Of a stretch of DNA of 64,000 nt, positions 1 to 11,700 are shown in pieces. Within the stretch, counting starts at the first letter, position 1; each line of letters starts with the position of its first letter. This stretch comes from Udeniomyces pyricola (Eukaryota > Basidiomycota > Tremellomycetes > Cystofilobasidiales > Mrakiaceae). A program made the position numbers and the translations under genes. The notes beneath the pieces are model-generated. The model saw nothing but the letters and a program-made list of their open reading frames with translations. It was not told the origin of the DNA and ran no database searches. The stretch is taken from assembly GCA_039545295.1 (NCBI GenBank), contig BCIK01000003.1:1420721-1484720 (forward strand), given 5' to 3'.

Positions 1-202
1 TAGTTGGTTCCTCCTCGGTCGGCCAGAAAATCTCAACAGGAGAGCAAGACCTGATATCGTGATTTCCCTCGGAGTCATGCTCGGCCGTTGACCGACGCTC
101 GCTTCCACCATGGGACCGTTTTCTGCGGGGCGAGGCTTGTGGAGGCGTGAGGGAGTCCTCGGCGGAGGATTTACTCCAGATGGAGGATCCTTCAAGGGAC
201 AT
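1..202 (-). CDS. 5' end of an unidentified gene, cut by the window edge
   Basis: The minus strand is open from an ATG at 202-200 to the window edge (67 codons). The start reads MSLEGSSIWSKSSAEDS and continues with Ser, Arg and Glu-rich low-complexity sequence, ending near EIFWPTEEEPT. A GA-rich (CT-rich on the coding strand) stretch at about 225-265 lies just upstream, as before several other genes here. No domain is visible in this short piece, so I give no function. The open frame over 200 bases and the codon use support coding, but the call depends on sequence left of the window. Confidence 0.45.
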   Translation of the reverse strand, partial: MSLEGSSIWSKSSAEDSLTPPQASPRRKRSHGGSERRSTAEHDSEGNHDIRSCSPVEIFWPTEEEPT

Positions 203-955
203 CTAACATACCAAGGAAGAGGAAGATCAAGGTGGCAGGGAAAGAGAGGGAGAGAGGGAGAGTAACAGAAGCGCGGGGAAAGAGGAAGGGAAGCTGCTGG
301 ATAAGCTGCTGCTGCGCGTGGCCGAACCAAGTGGGACCGTTAAGTTGCGGCCGATACTGAGAGCATGGACCCACTATGGAGCGATGAAGGGTAGCAGAGA
401 CAAAGCGATTCGCTTTGAGTGGTCTTTAATGGAGAGGGAAGTGTGGGAGTGACGGCAGCTGATTGGGAGTGGACCGGTGGAGGACAGTCTGTCGGGTGGA
501 GGGGAGGGAGGGCAAAGGAAAGCAGAGCTCGAGAAGGGAAGGAGAACCCAACGGCATATCGTCCACGCTCCGGCGCCCATATATCTATCAATCGACATGC
601 ATCGTTTCTCGATCCGCCGTACGTAATTATTTGTAGTAGATGATTTTTATCAACTGCATCATCTGTGCATGTCCACGCCAGTCAGACAGTTTTCATAACT
701 CCTACATATCACAGCAAGAGCTGCAGATCGACAAAAAGCCATGCGCATTCGACGATTTCATTCCAAACTCATTATTGTGACCGATCTCCTAGCACATCCA
801 ACCAAAGTACGAAACCTAGTGCAGGCATTGAACCCCCCAAAAAAACAAACCACAACGCGCACGCTCGACCCCATCGTCAGACTCAAAACACCACCAGACA
901 ACTAGATCACACAAACCTCTGCATCATTTGCACCTGTAATTCCACCATCGTACGC
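203..955. other. Intergenic region between two minus-strand genes
   Basis: It would hold the promoter and leader of the partial gene on the left and the 3' end of the acyltransferase gene on the right. I see a purine-rich tract on the plus strand at about 225-265, A-rich stretches near 838-850, and no open frame with convincing protein character. Confidence 0.5.
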
Positions 956-3900
956 TCATCCTTCAAGATGCTTCGTGTCAGTAGGTTCAAAGTCGAGCCC
1001 GAGATGAGACCCATTGACCTCATCGGTAAGCACGGAGAAATTGGCTTGTGGCGAATGCGAAGTCGCTTCCCTCAGCTGCAACACATGTATCATTGAAACA
1101 TGCGGGAATCAAATCGTCAGTAGATGGACGATATTCAAATCTATCCTTGTCGTCTCGGGGAGCAGAATGCAGAAACTCACATCTACGACCGGTACGCTGC
1201 TCGTGAGAGTGCCCTTCCTCGCTCTCCGATGGACCCCACTCTCGTCCGTCGGCAATTCACGGCTCGTCGAGGCACCCACTTGAGGAGAGGTAGGCGAAGA
1301 TGAGCTAGCGCTAGTAACCTTGTTGGAAGACGCGGTTCGTTTGAGGGCCGAGACGTCGGCGTAGGACTGCTGACGGCCGCCCGAGGACGCACGTGGACGC
1401 TTGGGGGAGAGTGAGTGACCCGAATTATGTCGGAGGATACCGATAACCTGCCGGAAGAGGGCAGAGAGCACGAATAAGTTTAAGGAAGCTTGCGCGGAGA
1501 GAAGATGGAACAGGTGCAGATGACGAGGACAGGGGAACTGACTTGATCGTAATCGGCATCGTCGGTGAACCCTTCTTCCTCTTCCTCGTGAGGCGTGCCG
1601 ACCATGGATCCTGCTTTACTCTGCTCCGACCATCGCGGCTTAGAAGCCTGCGACCAACCAAAGAGTTGCTCATCAATCCAGCTCATAGGCTGGAGATCCG
1701 AAAAGGAACCAGCGTGAGCTGTCGTTCTTTGGGCGCAGTGGAGCAGAACGGAGGATTCGTACATGTGAAAAGAAATTTTGACTGTCGGCTTTACCGCTGC
1801 CTTTGTTGGAAGACGATGAAGGAGGCACGACGGCCGAGGGTAAGAGACGAGATTCTGAGAAATCTTGATAAAGCTGGGGACCGAAGGTATCTAGATAGGG
1901 ACACGCATGTACGGTCTTCAGTCATCAAGCCTACGTGACGGGTTGATCCTATAAAGGGAGAGGAGAAAAGAGAACGGCTGACTGATAACGCCTGAGAGCT
2001 CCTCCGAAAGCTGAGCACGCATGTTCTTGATCTTGATGATCTCTTTCTCGTTACCGGGGATTAAGGTGACAACAAGAGGTCGAAGCGATCTGAAAAAGAA
2101 GAAAGAAACGATGGCGATCAATTCTAGCAAGCTGTGAAACAATTCTAAGGTAGGGAACATTCAAGAAAGACAGTCACGTACTTCAAGACGTCCATTGCAG
2201 CTTCTCCAAACTTGAGCGCACTCATAGCTCCAAAGGGCAATCCAACAAAGACAAAGGCGGGCATCCACCACACAACCAAGCTCGGTGCATCCCACTTGTA
2301 CGCAAGGAAGGTGGCCAAGGTCGCGTAGAACGTGTAGAGAATCGGAGTAGCAACGAGCGAGAGCAGGACCTTCCAGGTCGCAAGCACGTCCCGGCCGGCA
2401 ATCTTGACGGTCGAGGCAGCAAGCGCGGCTGAGGTAGGGTGGCAGACATCAAAAGACAGTGCATCGAGCAAGCAGTGCGCAACGGTCAGTTTGGGGAAGG
2501 GGAGAGGGAGAACAACAAAGGATTCGACAAAGAGGAGGAATACAGGGAGAACAAGACATCTGACAGACTTACCTTTCGCCTTCTTCTTTGACATGATCTT
2601 GGCCGTGATGAGGATCGGAGCGTGCAAGACCACTCCCGGCAGAGCAAGGATTGACCACGCAAACAAGAGACCGAGCCGATATAGTAAAAGACCAAGACTT
2701 CGCCAGCCAGCTCGCGTCGCCCGCTCGACTTGGTGATCTCTCAGACCCATGTCGCGCAGAAGTCGATTGTACTTGATGATGTTGGATCGGAGTTGAATAA
2801 CGGCCGGTTCGTGCTGATAGTGAGTATAGCCTTCAATGAAGCGTTTGTTAAGCTCGACCGTCTGACCGAGCGTAAGGTACTGGCCGGGAGCTTTGTACAG
2901 TCGACGACCAGCTTGGATGACCTAGGGAGGACAGCCGAGAGCGACGTCGCCAACCGAGATGGTGTTGATATCAGCTATCAGATGATAGGATAAGACTTCG
3001 AGCTGAAGCAAACATATGTCCAGTCAAGAAGAGAGCCTTACCATCATCGTCTCAAAGTCGGGCGTGCGAAGGGTCACGGTCTTCAGTCCAGCGTAGATGA
3101 GCTCAAGCAGTTTGCCGCACGCCTCTCGCTTTTCCTTGCCTCCTCGACCGAATTCATCAACAAGCTCTCGAGGAACATTCATCGGCGCACTAAACTCGAC
3201 GACAGCCCTTGATCGGAACTTGTGTGGGTGAAAGTATGAGAGACCGACGGGTACAATCTTGATGGCAAGGTCTGGGTCGGTCGACATGGAACCAAGGGCC
3301 ATCAGGGTCACACCCGCCTTCAGTGGGAGGAGGTCGGTGCGGTCATGCGAGCCACCTGAAGTGAGACAAGACGCAAAGTGGCATAAGTGACTTGGATTTT
3401 GACGGCCCTAGGCAACACAATGACACGAAAGAAGAGGAGTCGCAACAGGAAGGATGCTGACCCTCGGGAAAGATACCAATGCATCCACCCTCCTTAAGAC
3501 GCTTGTAGACGGAGCTGTACATGTCGTGTTGGTCAACGTAGGGCAAGATCTTGTACGAAAGCCCCCCTCCCTCGGCGACCTCGGTCTGCTGTCGGACTTT
3601 GGGCGTCCCAGAGATGGAAGTGTTCTCGTCCTTGCCGTCGATGGCGAACTCTCGTTTGAGCCTGTAGAATACCCGGCCCATCGTTAGTGTCAACACAAAG
3701 ACCCTTCCACAGAATCGATCTCGATAGATGAGAACGCAGCCGTGGCATATATGTGAACACTGACTTAAGTTCGGTGTCGCTAATCACTTCCTCAACTGAT
3801 GCGCTCGCATGATTGCAGGCCTTGCCAAGGGTGATGGTTGCTCGTGATTTGATGTCTTTGATGAACGAAGTGCCCAGACCAAGTAGAATGGAGGGGTCTT

Positions 3901-4717
3901 CTGGATGGAGGTGGACTGTACCGGTACCGCTTTTGGCCAAATCCGCAGCTCGGACGACCGGGACTAGAGATGAACGCAGGAATAGTATAGAAAGCGAATC
4001 GATGAGCTTTATCACGTCAAGGCAATATGCCTTCAAGAGTCGGCCAGACTTACTGGCCTCCATGGCTCGGGCTGCCGATCCAACGATCCGAGGCGTCTTC
4101 TTGGGATCCATGCTCTATGATATTGAAGACAAGCCAAAAAAACGAAGAGACAACTGATGAGCGAACGGCTCGAGATCCGGTTCGAACAAAGGAAGAGCCA
4201 TAGGTTCTCGCTCACCTTGGCTGCGATCAGAAAGGCAACCTTCCGACGACATTCTCGCGAAACCTCGGACATGAGAAGAAGGGGATCCAGGAACTGATTC
4301 GCATGAGGCGCGACGACGAAGAGAACCGGACCGGTCCTGCAGCGGGACAAGGTCCGAAGAAAGAGGGAAGAGAATGGAAGAGAATGAGCCTTGAATCGTC
4401 GGGAAGGATGATGGCTGAAGATGACACGTCACGCTGGATGTCAGGATCAGCTTGAGCACGAGACTGACCTTGGAATGTTGAAGGCACCTCTGGGTCTAAT
4501 CTCGCGAAAGAAGAGGTTAATGACGAGTCGCCCTGGATGTTAGGATGCAGGGTCGGATGAGGACGGAAGGCAGATGCATAAGCGACTGGGTCATATGATG
4601 TGAGGCTCAGACGAGGTCGAGGTCGAGGGAGGTCTGGGTGATGATGGTATACTGACAGAAGCTGAGGACGATATCGTACACGCTCAGATTGAGCCTGTCG
4701 AGGACGGAGGGCGACAT
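956..4717 (-). CDS. SCT1/GPT2-like: Glycerol-3-phosphate / dihydroxyacetone-phosphate acyltransferase (Sct1/Gpt2 family)
   Basis: Multi-exon gene, start ATG 4717-4715, stop at 958-956. It should acylate glycerol-3-phosphate (and DHAP) at sn-1, the first step of phospholipid and triacylglycerol synthesis, in the ER membrane. Seen: FFREIRPRGAFNIP (about 4475-4520), then motif I APHANQFLDP (about 4290-4330; the family has His-x4-Asp), VVRAADLAKSGTGT, and motif III FPEG GSHDRTDLLPLKAG, which is restored across an intron at about 3345-3465. RSNIIKYNRLLRDMGLRDHQ follows (about 2745-2805), then several hydrophobic segments (2170-2690) that are probable membrane helices. The tail is Ser/Pro-rich and acidic, including EEEEEGFTDDADYD near 1560-1590; the last exon (956-1077) ends GLDFEPTDTKHLEG. 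Motifs and tail fit the fungal Sct1/Gpt2 enzymes. Whether it is nearer Sct1 or Gpt2 cannot be said; intron borders are approximate. Confidence 0.92.
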
Positions 4718-5223
4718 GGTCGGTACTAGTGGATGGATGGCGAGCAGGTGAGATGATCGTTTGCGTTGGGGGCATGAGACTGAGTTTAGGTAGTAGCTCA
4801 GGATCCCAGTCGGCAGTAGTTACAGCAACCAGCTGCTGCTTATGTATGACATATAATATTTTATTATAGTGTATCTACGGCAGTAACTTTACGATAGCAA
4901 TGTTTATAACGCAACATCAGTGTAAAATATACATATGACTCGTCAACTTTGCTTCCATCACATGTAGACCTCGGGTCCATCAGTTGAACGTTGATCAACG
5001 TACGTGGCTTTATAACGTACCATGTATTTACTCGATCGAACATCCTGTCGAACATCTACACTTAGATATAATACGCATACATCAACTTGGACCACCATCT
5101 AGTAGCTCAACGACATATACACGCAACAGCTTCGATCTGCCAACTTCTGCCTCCTCACCCCCACCATATTCATTGGGAACCGCCAAGTTCTTCCTGTGAA
5201 TATCGCGCCAGCTGCCTTGGCTT
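4718..5223. promoter_or_regulatory. Shared divergent promoter region (acyltransferase / augmin-like gene)
   Basis: About 500 bases separate two divergent starts. The centre (4840-5070) is AT-rich with TATA-like stretches such as the one around 4850-4865. No factor site can be assigned with confidence. Confidence 0.45.
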
Positions 5224-8094
5224 ATGTCGACCGAGTTCACCGCCCTCATCCTCGCCCATCTCGACAGCCTCGTCCAGGACGCGACCCGACAAGGACTTCC
5301 GGTCCCTCCAATCCCCGTCAGCCCCTCCTCATCATCATCTGCTGTGTCCTTCCCTTCGCTCCCTGGTGCTCTTCCCTTTGATCATCGCACACCTTTGGCG
5401 ACCGTTGCCTCGTTCCGGCGACACCTCTTTCATGTGCTCTCCACGCTGCTCGCCGCGTACCCCGCGCCTCCCATACTGGTTCGGCCACTTCACATAGTTC
5501 AGTACCCAACCTCGACCGAGACAGCTGAGTTCATCGCCCAAGCTTCTCGCCTGCTTACCGATATCCGGAAGCGTGGCCTTGACAAGGAGGAGTCCTGGTG
5601 GAGACATATCAAAGGAGGGGTCCGCAAAAGCGACTTGAGCGAAGCAAGAGGTCCTCGGTGAGCTTCACCCGCCAATCAGACATCTCCTCGTGCTTGGACA
5701 GAAGTTGATTGCACTTGTCCCTTAACCTCGGTCATTGCTCATAGATACGAGCAGCTCATGTTAGCTTTCTCGTGTACGGTCGTATGGGCAGAGATTCAGC
5801 GCAGGATAAGCTACCAGGTGATGGGTAAGCCTTCTCAATCCGTGCCTACGTACATGTCCGCCATCGACTGCGCTCAAGACTACATCTTCTTGCTTTCTGT
5901 TTCGTTGAGCAGCCCGGGTCGCACTCACTTCCATCGAACTTGAGCTGGAAGCGAGTCCACTTTGTTCGCTCGATCGATCCGGACCTAAAGGGAACTGTGT
6001 GATCTGACCATTCATGCTTGTTGAATTTCTGTTGTGCAGCTGCCTGCTCTGCTTGATGCATATAGTCAACTTGTCGATCAAGCGGCGTCTACACCTCTGC
6101 GACACCGTGCCGCGCTGGAAGAGATTGAGCAGAGATGGATTGTTATCACTCGCATCAAAGTGAGCCTTTTCAGGGTGTCACATATCACCATTGTTATCCA
6201 CCATGCTGACTCTCTGATGCGCGTAACAGAGCTCACTCTCTCAAGTTGTCAAGCCATCGGATGATAGGCAGTCCCTTCATCGGCTTAGCGCTTGGAAAGA
6301 TTCATGCATCACAGATTTAAATCGTCTCATCGAGTCTTGGTGCGATCTCGACAATCTGAGCGAAGTCGATGGTCAAGAAATTTCGTCGTTTATTTTGATA
6401 GCTTCAGGAGTAGAGAGTTCTGGACCTGCGCAACAATCGACTTGTCTTGATGCGCCGCTTGGAGTGAGTGACCCACTGGCGCTGGTTCATGTTTCGTGAT
6501 CACTATCAATACTGATGACTTGGACCTTCCGTTTTGGATTGTTTGCATGTTTGGTTTCTCCCTGCACGGCCGATCTTCTTTCGTTTTGATCGCAGCCTTT
6601 TCTCGAACCCGCTTGTCGAACCGGGATGGACTTTTCTTCGCTAGCCTTCTCGCTCTCTCAACAACTGGATCTCCTTCGTGACGTGTTCCAGCAAGTTCCC
6701 TCCAGGTTGTCTCGCGCCCGAGCTACTGCCTCGGATCTTGGTCCGCCAGGCAATTGCAAACCCGACGGTCCCGATCTGACCAATAACACGGCCAACAGCT
6801 CTCAGCTTGCTGAGAGATGGAGGCAAAGATTGAGAAAAGGTAAGAGGCGTCTCACGGAACTTCGGGAGGCTTCACAAACTCAACCGCCACACAACACAGG
6901 GCTCAACGAAGGCAATCTCCCCCTGTGGTATGCGGTACGTTGTTTTATTTCGCCATCATTGCCGCATGTTGTTATCATCCCTCGATATCATCTGAGCAGG
7001 ATACCTGAATTGTAGTCCTCCGACTATGCCACGCATGGGTTTAGTCAGCTTCAAACATATTTCGACCAACCAGCTTCAATTCCGATGAGCGACCGCGTCT
7101 CAGACATCAGACGTTCACTTCAAGTCTCCCATGCTGAGAACCCCACCTCATCAATGCATACTTTCCTCTCTCAACAACATGCTAAAGCACTCCCTCAAAT
7201 CGTGGGTACTCAACCGCTCGGAGAATTACCCTCAACTTCGCCCGCTTGTCCTGCTGTCAAATCCATTCGATTACGGCACAAGGCAAAGGAACGTCTGCCG
7301 TCCATCGCACCTGCTGCTGCGCCATCTCCTGCTAAATCCAATTCGCATCAGCGGACGCCGAGCAAGACAAAAAATCGGACGCGTGGAGTAACTGTAGGGA
7401 CGGGCCGACGTACCCTCTCCCGTGCTGCGATGGAGCGAGCTGGGTTCGTCACGACCATGCGAAAGATTCGAGGAAATAGACCAAAGGTGTCAGGGCTGTT
7501 GATACGGGGCGACGAAGAAGCTGATTACATCGATGTGGAAGATGATCCATTTGGAGAGCAGGTAAGAGGCTCGCGCACCTTGAGATTCTCGTGCGAATAC
7601 CCTGATGTAGACCGTCAACCGGATCCTGACGTGTGTGGTCTCGTATACACAGATTCTGGACGATCTGGTCACGGCATCCCCCCTTCTCGATACGCCAGCT
7701 CGACCGCGCCTTCAAAGTGAGCGTGCCGGTGTGACACGTCCACCTCGGTCCTCGAAAAAATGTATCCTGTCAACTTTGCGCAAGCCTCGTGTAGTCGATA
7801 CAACAGCAAGGCACGTATCTCTTCCAGGTCCCACACCAATAGTCCCCAAATCCCCATGGCTTCTCGGCCGTCGGTTGCGATCAACTGACAAGGAAGATGG
7901 CTGGACGAGCGAAGAGGAAGTTTCGAACGAGGAGAATCTGCTTGAAGGTATGCTATGTCCCACAACATCCTTGATAGGAAGGTAGCGTGAGATTGTCATT
8001 GACCACGCTACTCGTGCGGTGTTTTCTAGCGGAGAGAGGTCTTGACGACATGATAACCTGTGTGGATGGCGATTATTCTTTCTTTGAGACGTGA
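5224..8094 (+). CDS. Candidate augmin (HAUS) complex subunit 6
   Basis: Start ATG 5224 (MSTEFTALILAHLDSLV). At least seven exons. The stop is probably TGA 8092-8094 after a spliced last exon (AERGLDDMITCVDGDYSFF); an unspliced reading stops at 7985. Exon 1 ends with an IRKRGLDKEESWWRHIKGG segment and SEARGPRY, continuing after an intron as EQLMLAFSCTVVWAEI. This W-x(n)-S-x-x-x-x-RGP-x-Y-x-x-LM-x-x-FS layout resembles the HAUS6 N-terminal domain, where an SPxGPKFxxLM motif occurs. The middle has helical, Gln- and Leu-rich segments (for example SLSQQLDLLRDVFQQV at about 6650-6700) suited to coiled coil. The C-terminal third is basic and Ser/Pro-rich, then acidic. Augmin recruits gamma-tubulin to spindle microtubules. 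The family assignment rests on one motif region only. Confidence 0.5.
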
Positions 8095-8729
8095 GATATG
8101 ACTATGGAGGAAACGTGCAGTACTTGATTGTACTTAATCAGGATAGCCGTTTTAGATACACCCATGGCAGGCAGATCAGACGGACGGAAGGGAGTTTGAT
8201 AATGACGCAGATGGAGACGATCAATTATGGAGACGATGATGGGTACTGTGGTAGCGATGCTGTTGACGGTGGTAATCATGATAAAATCTATACTGCAGCA
8301 TATAGGGTGAATGTGGGTGGAAATTGACAGGAAATTAAAGGGGGACTTGCTGCTGACGCGCTCACGTTAGCGCCATGATCGAGCGCATCAGCGCGGATGC
8401 TGCCGCGACATGATGCAACAATATATGTCAATCACATCTTGTCTTGTCAAGTTTGGCGCATGATTTGTATTCATATATGAGCAAGGTGGGATGAATGATT
8501 TAAGGAGAAGGGGCCTTCATTGTCACTGAGCTGGCTCTTTTATTATATATATGACCATACGTTATCCATCAAACAACATCAGATCATGATCAGAAAAGAG
8601 AGCACGAAGGAGAGAAGAGGTCAATCGAGCCTCATTATGCATGATCAAGCGAGAAACGCCCCGACGGCAGACGCCTAAACCACCACCCCTCATCGTCCCT
8701 CCACGTCTCGTGCATCCCGCCTCGCCATC
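8095..8729. other. Intergenic region before SF3B1
   Basis: Between two plus-strand genes. It holds a short imperfect hairpin (listed separately), a TATA-like run at about 8538-8550, and CT-rich leader sequence just before the SF3B1 ATG. No convincing ORF. Confidence 0.5.
8352..8392. repeat. Inverted repeat, 12-bp arms with one mismatch
   Basis: Left arm GCTGACGCGCTC (8352-8363), right arm GAGCGCATCAGC (8381-8392), 17-base spacer. The arms pair at 11 of 12 positions. It lies about 260 bases after the augmin-like stop, so it could act in a 3' UTR or be chance. Confidence 0.5.
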
Positions 8730-11700
8730 ATGTCCAACGACGACGAGCCCCGAGCCCGTTTGCTTGATTCGTACACCGCTCCCAAAGTGAGCCGCCGTTT
8801 TACAGACTCGCCATACGTCTTCTCGTCGCCTCGATAGTTACCAAGGGCTGTCCCATCTGACGCCTTGCTTCGTCCCTTCTCCCACCAAACCAGGACGTCC
8901 TCGATGATTTCGCCGACATGAACGAGTCGGACGACTTTGATCCCTTTTCAGAGACGGCCAAAAGTCGACAGGTCGCTGCCCGGCAGTCTGATTATCAGAA
9001 CCGTCGGTTCGACAGAGAAGAGGCTCAGACTCGTGAGTACGGCGTTTACGCTCCTGCTTCAACGCTCGCAGGGCGACCAGGACGGGCTTCGCGTTTCGAT
9101 GCGCCATGCATGTTTTTCAGTCGCCAGCTATGACCCAGCTCATCGGATGCCTATGCTGTTGATCAGTCACCCATAAGACGGCACATGTCGTCGATTGCCC
9201 GCGTTGATTGATCCTTCGCGTCGACGTTCGGGCTGGCTTGTCTTGCCACTCACGTCGAAGACATCAATCACTATCGCGTCAAGGGTTTATACTGACGCCT
9301 CTTGACTGTCTTCGTCATATCCCCCAATTCAGGAGCGGATCCATTCGCATCTGGATCGACCGAAGGCGAGTCGTACGCCGAGACGATGCGACTTCGAAAC
9401 CTTGAGCGCGAGGAGCAAAAGGTCGCACGGGTCGCCGAGGAACGTCGTCGTAAGGAAGAGGAAGAGGGAACCGCCAAAGCTGTTGATAACGATAAAACAC
9501 CACCACGAGGCACCTTTGCTGGTGATGCAACTCCACCCGCCGCTGGAGAAAAGAAGAAAAGGAGAAGATGGGACGATGCGCCCCCAGCAGCCGTCGATGG
9601 ACAAGAAGATGGGGGCAAGGGCAAGACGGGGGATTGGGCGGAGCCAAGACCGGATGAGACGCCCGTAGTCAAGAAGAAGAGGTCGAGATGGGACGAGACA
9701 CCTGTTGGGGCGACCACTGTGGGAGAAACGCCAACTGGCAAGAGGTCCCGATGGGATCAGACGCCTGTCGGAGGTGTCTCCACTGCCACCCCTGCCCTCG
9801 GCTCCATTTTGGCCACTCCAACGGCGGCCACCCCGGTTTCTGCTCTCACTCAGGAGGAGGTTCGAAACCGATATTTGTCCGACGCCGAGCTTGACGCAAT
9901 TCTTCCCAATGAAGGCTACGTGATTGTCGAACCTCCCCCTGGCTACGCCCCCGCCCGATCCCATAAGCTCTCCGCTACGCCCGTCGCCCAGGGTGGATTC
10001 ATGATGCAAGACGAGGCTGCTGCCAAGGCTGCTGTCGACGCCGCTGGAGGTTACGCTCACGACGTTCCAACCGATATCGAGGGCATCGGAGCGCTTCAGT
10101 TCCTGAAGGCCGAGGATCAGGAGTACTTCAAGATCATCCTCGAGGGAACGGATGATGACGTCAAACTTACCGTCGAAGAGCTCAAGGAGAGGAAGATCAT
10201 GCGCCTCCTTCTCAAGATCAAGAACGGCACGCCCCCTGTCCGAAAGGCCGCCCTGCGACAGATCACTGACAAGGCACGCGACTTTGGTGCTGGTCCACTC
10301 TTTGACAAGATCCTACCGCTTCTCATGGAGCGAACCCTCGAGGACCAAGAACGACATCTTCTCGTCAAGGTCATCGATCGGGTCCTGTACAAGCTGGACG
10401 ACCTCGTTCGACCCTACGTCCACAAGATCCTCGTTGTCATCGAGCCGCTCCTCATCGACGAGGACTACTACGCTCGAGTTGAAGGTCGGGAAATCATCTC
10501 GAATCTCTCCAAGGCTGCTGGACTTGCCCACATGATCTCGACGATGCGACCCGACATTGATCACATCGACGAGTATGTTCGAAACACGACGGCCCGTGCG
10601 TTCTCGGTTGTCGCCTCGGCCCTTGGTATCCCCGCCCTTCTTCCATTCCTTAAGGCAGTCTGCCGGTCTAAGAAGTCGTGGCAGGCTCGTCACACCGGCA
10701 TCCGAATTGTTCAGCAGATTGCCATCATGATGGGCTGCGCCGTGCTCCCCCACCTGAGAAACCTCGTCGACGCCATCGCCCACGGTCTTGAAGACGAACA
10801 GCAAAAGGTCCGAACCATGACCGCCCTAGGACTTGCGGCTCTCGCCGAAGCCGCCGCCCCGTACGGCATCGAGTCATTCGACAACGTCCTCAAGCCACTT
10901 TGGCTCGGTATTCGACAACATCGAGGCAAGGGCTTGGCCGCTTTTTTGAAGGCCATCGGTTTCATCATCCCGCTCATGGACCCCGAATATGCGTCGTACT
11001 ACGTTAAGGAGTGCGTGCCAATTCTGATCCGAGAGTTTGGCTCGGCTGATGAGGAGATGAAGAAGATCGTTCTCAAGGTCGTCAAGCAGTGTGCCGCGAC
11101 GGAGGGCGTGACCCCGACGTACGTCCGTGAAGAGATATTGCCCGAGTTTTTTAAGGCGTTCTGGGTCCGAAGGATGGCGCTCGACAGGCGAAACTACCGC
11201 TCCCTTGTTGAGACCACGGTCGAACTTGCGCAGAAGGCAGGCGTCTCCGAAATCGTCGGTCGGGTCGTCAACGACCTCAAGGACGAGAGCGAGCCTTTCC
11301 GTAAGATGGTCATGGAGACTATTACAAAGGTTGTCTCTACCGTCGGATCGGCCGACATTGATGAGCGGCTCGAGGTCCTCCTTATCGACGGCATCATTTA
11401 CGCTTTCCAGGAGCAAACTGTCGAGGACAACGTCATGCTCGATGGTTTCGGTACTGTCGTCAACGCTCTCGGTACGTCTTGGCTTGTTTTCTTGATATCT
11501 TCTCCTGTTCTTTGACTTGGCATTGTCATCAACGTCTGACAATCTGTTTATGTTCCCACATCTCTCAGGTATCCGAGTCAAGCCATATCTCACCCAAATC
11601 GTCTCGACCATCCTCTGGCGGTTGAACAACAAGAGCGCAAAAGTCCGACAGCAAGCCGCCGATCTTACGACCCGACTCGCCGTCGTCATCAAGCAGTGCG

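Noticed and set aside
9329..10060. Long minus-strand ORF opposite SF3B1
   Set aside because: It is a shadow of the highly conserved plus-strand coding frame; the product has no family character.
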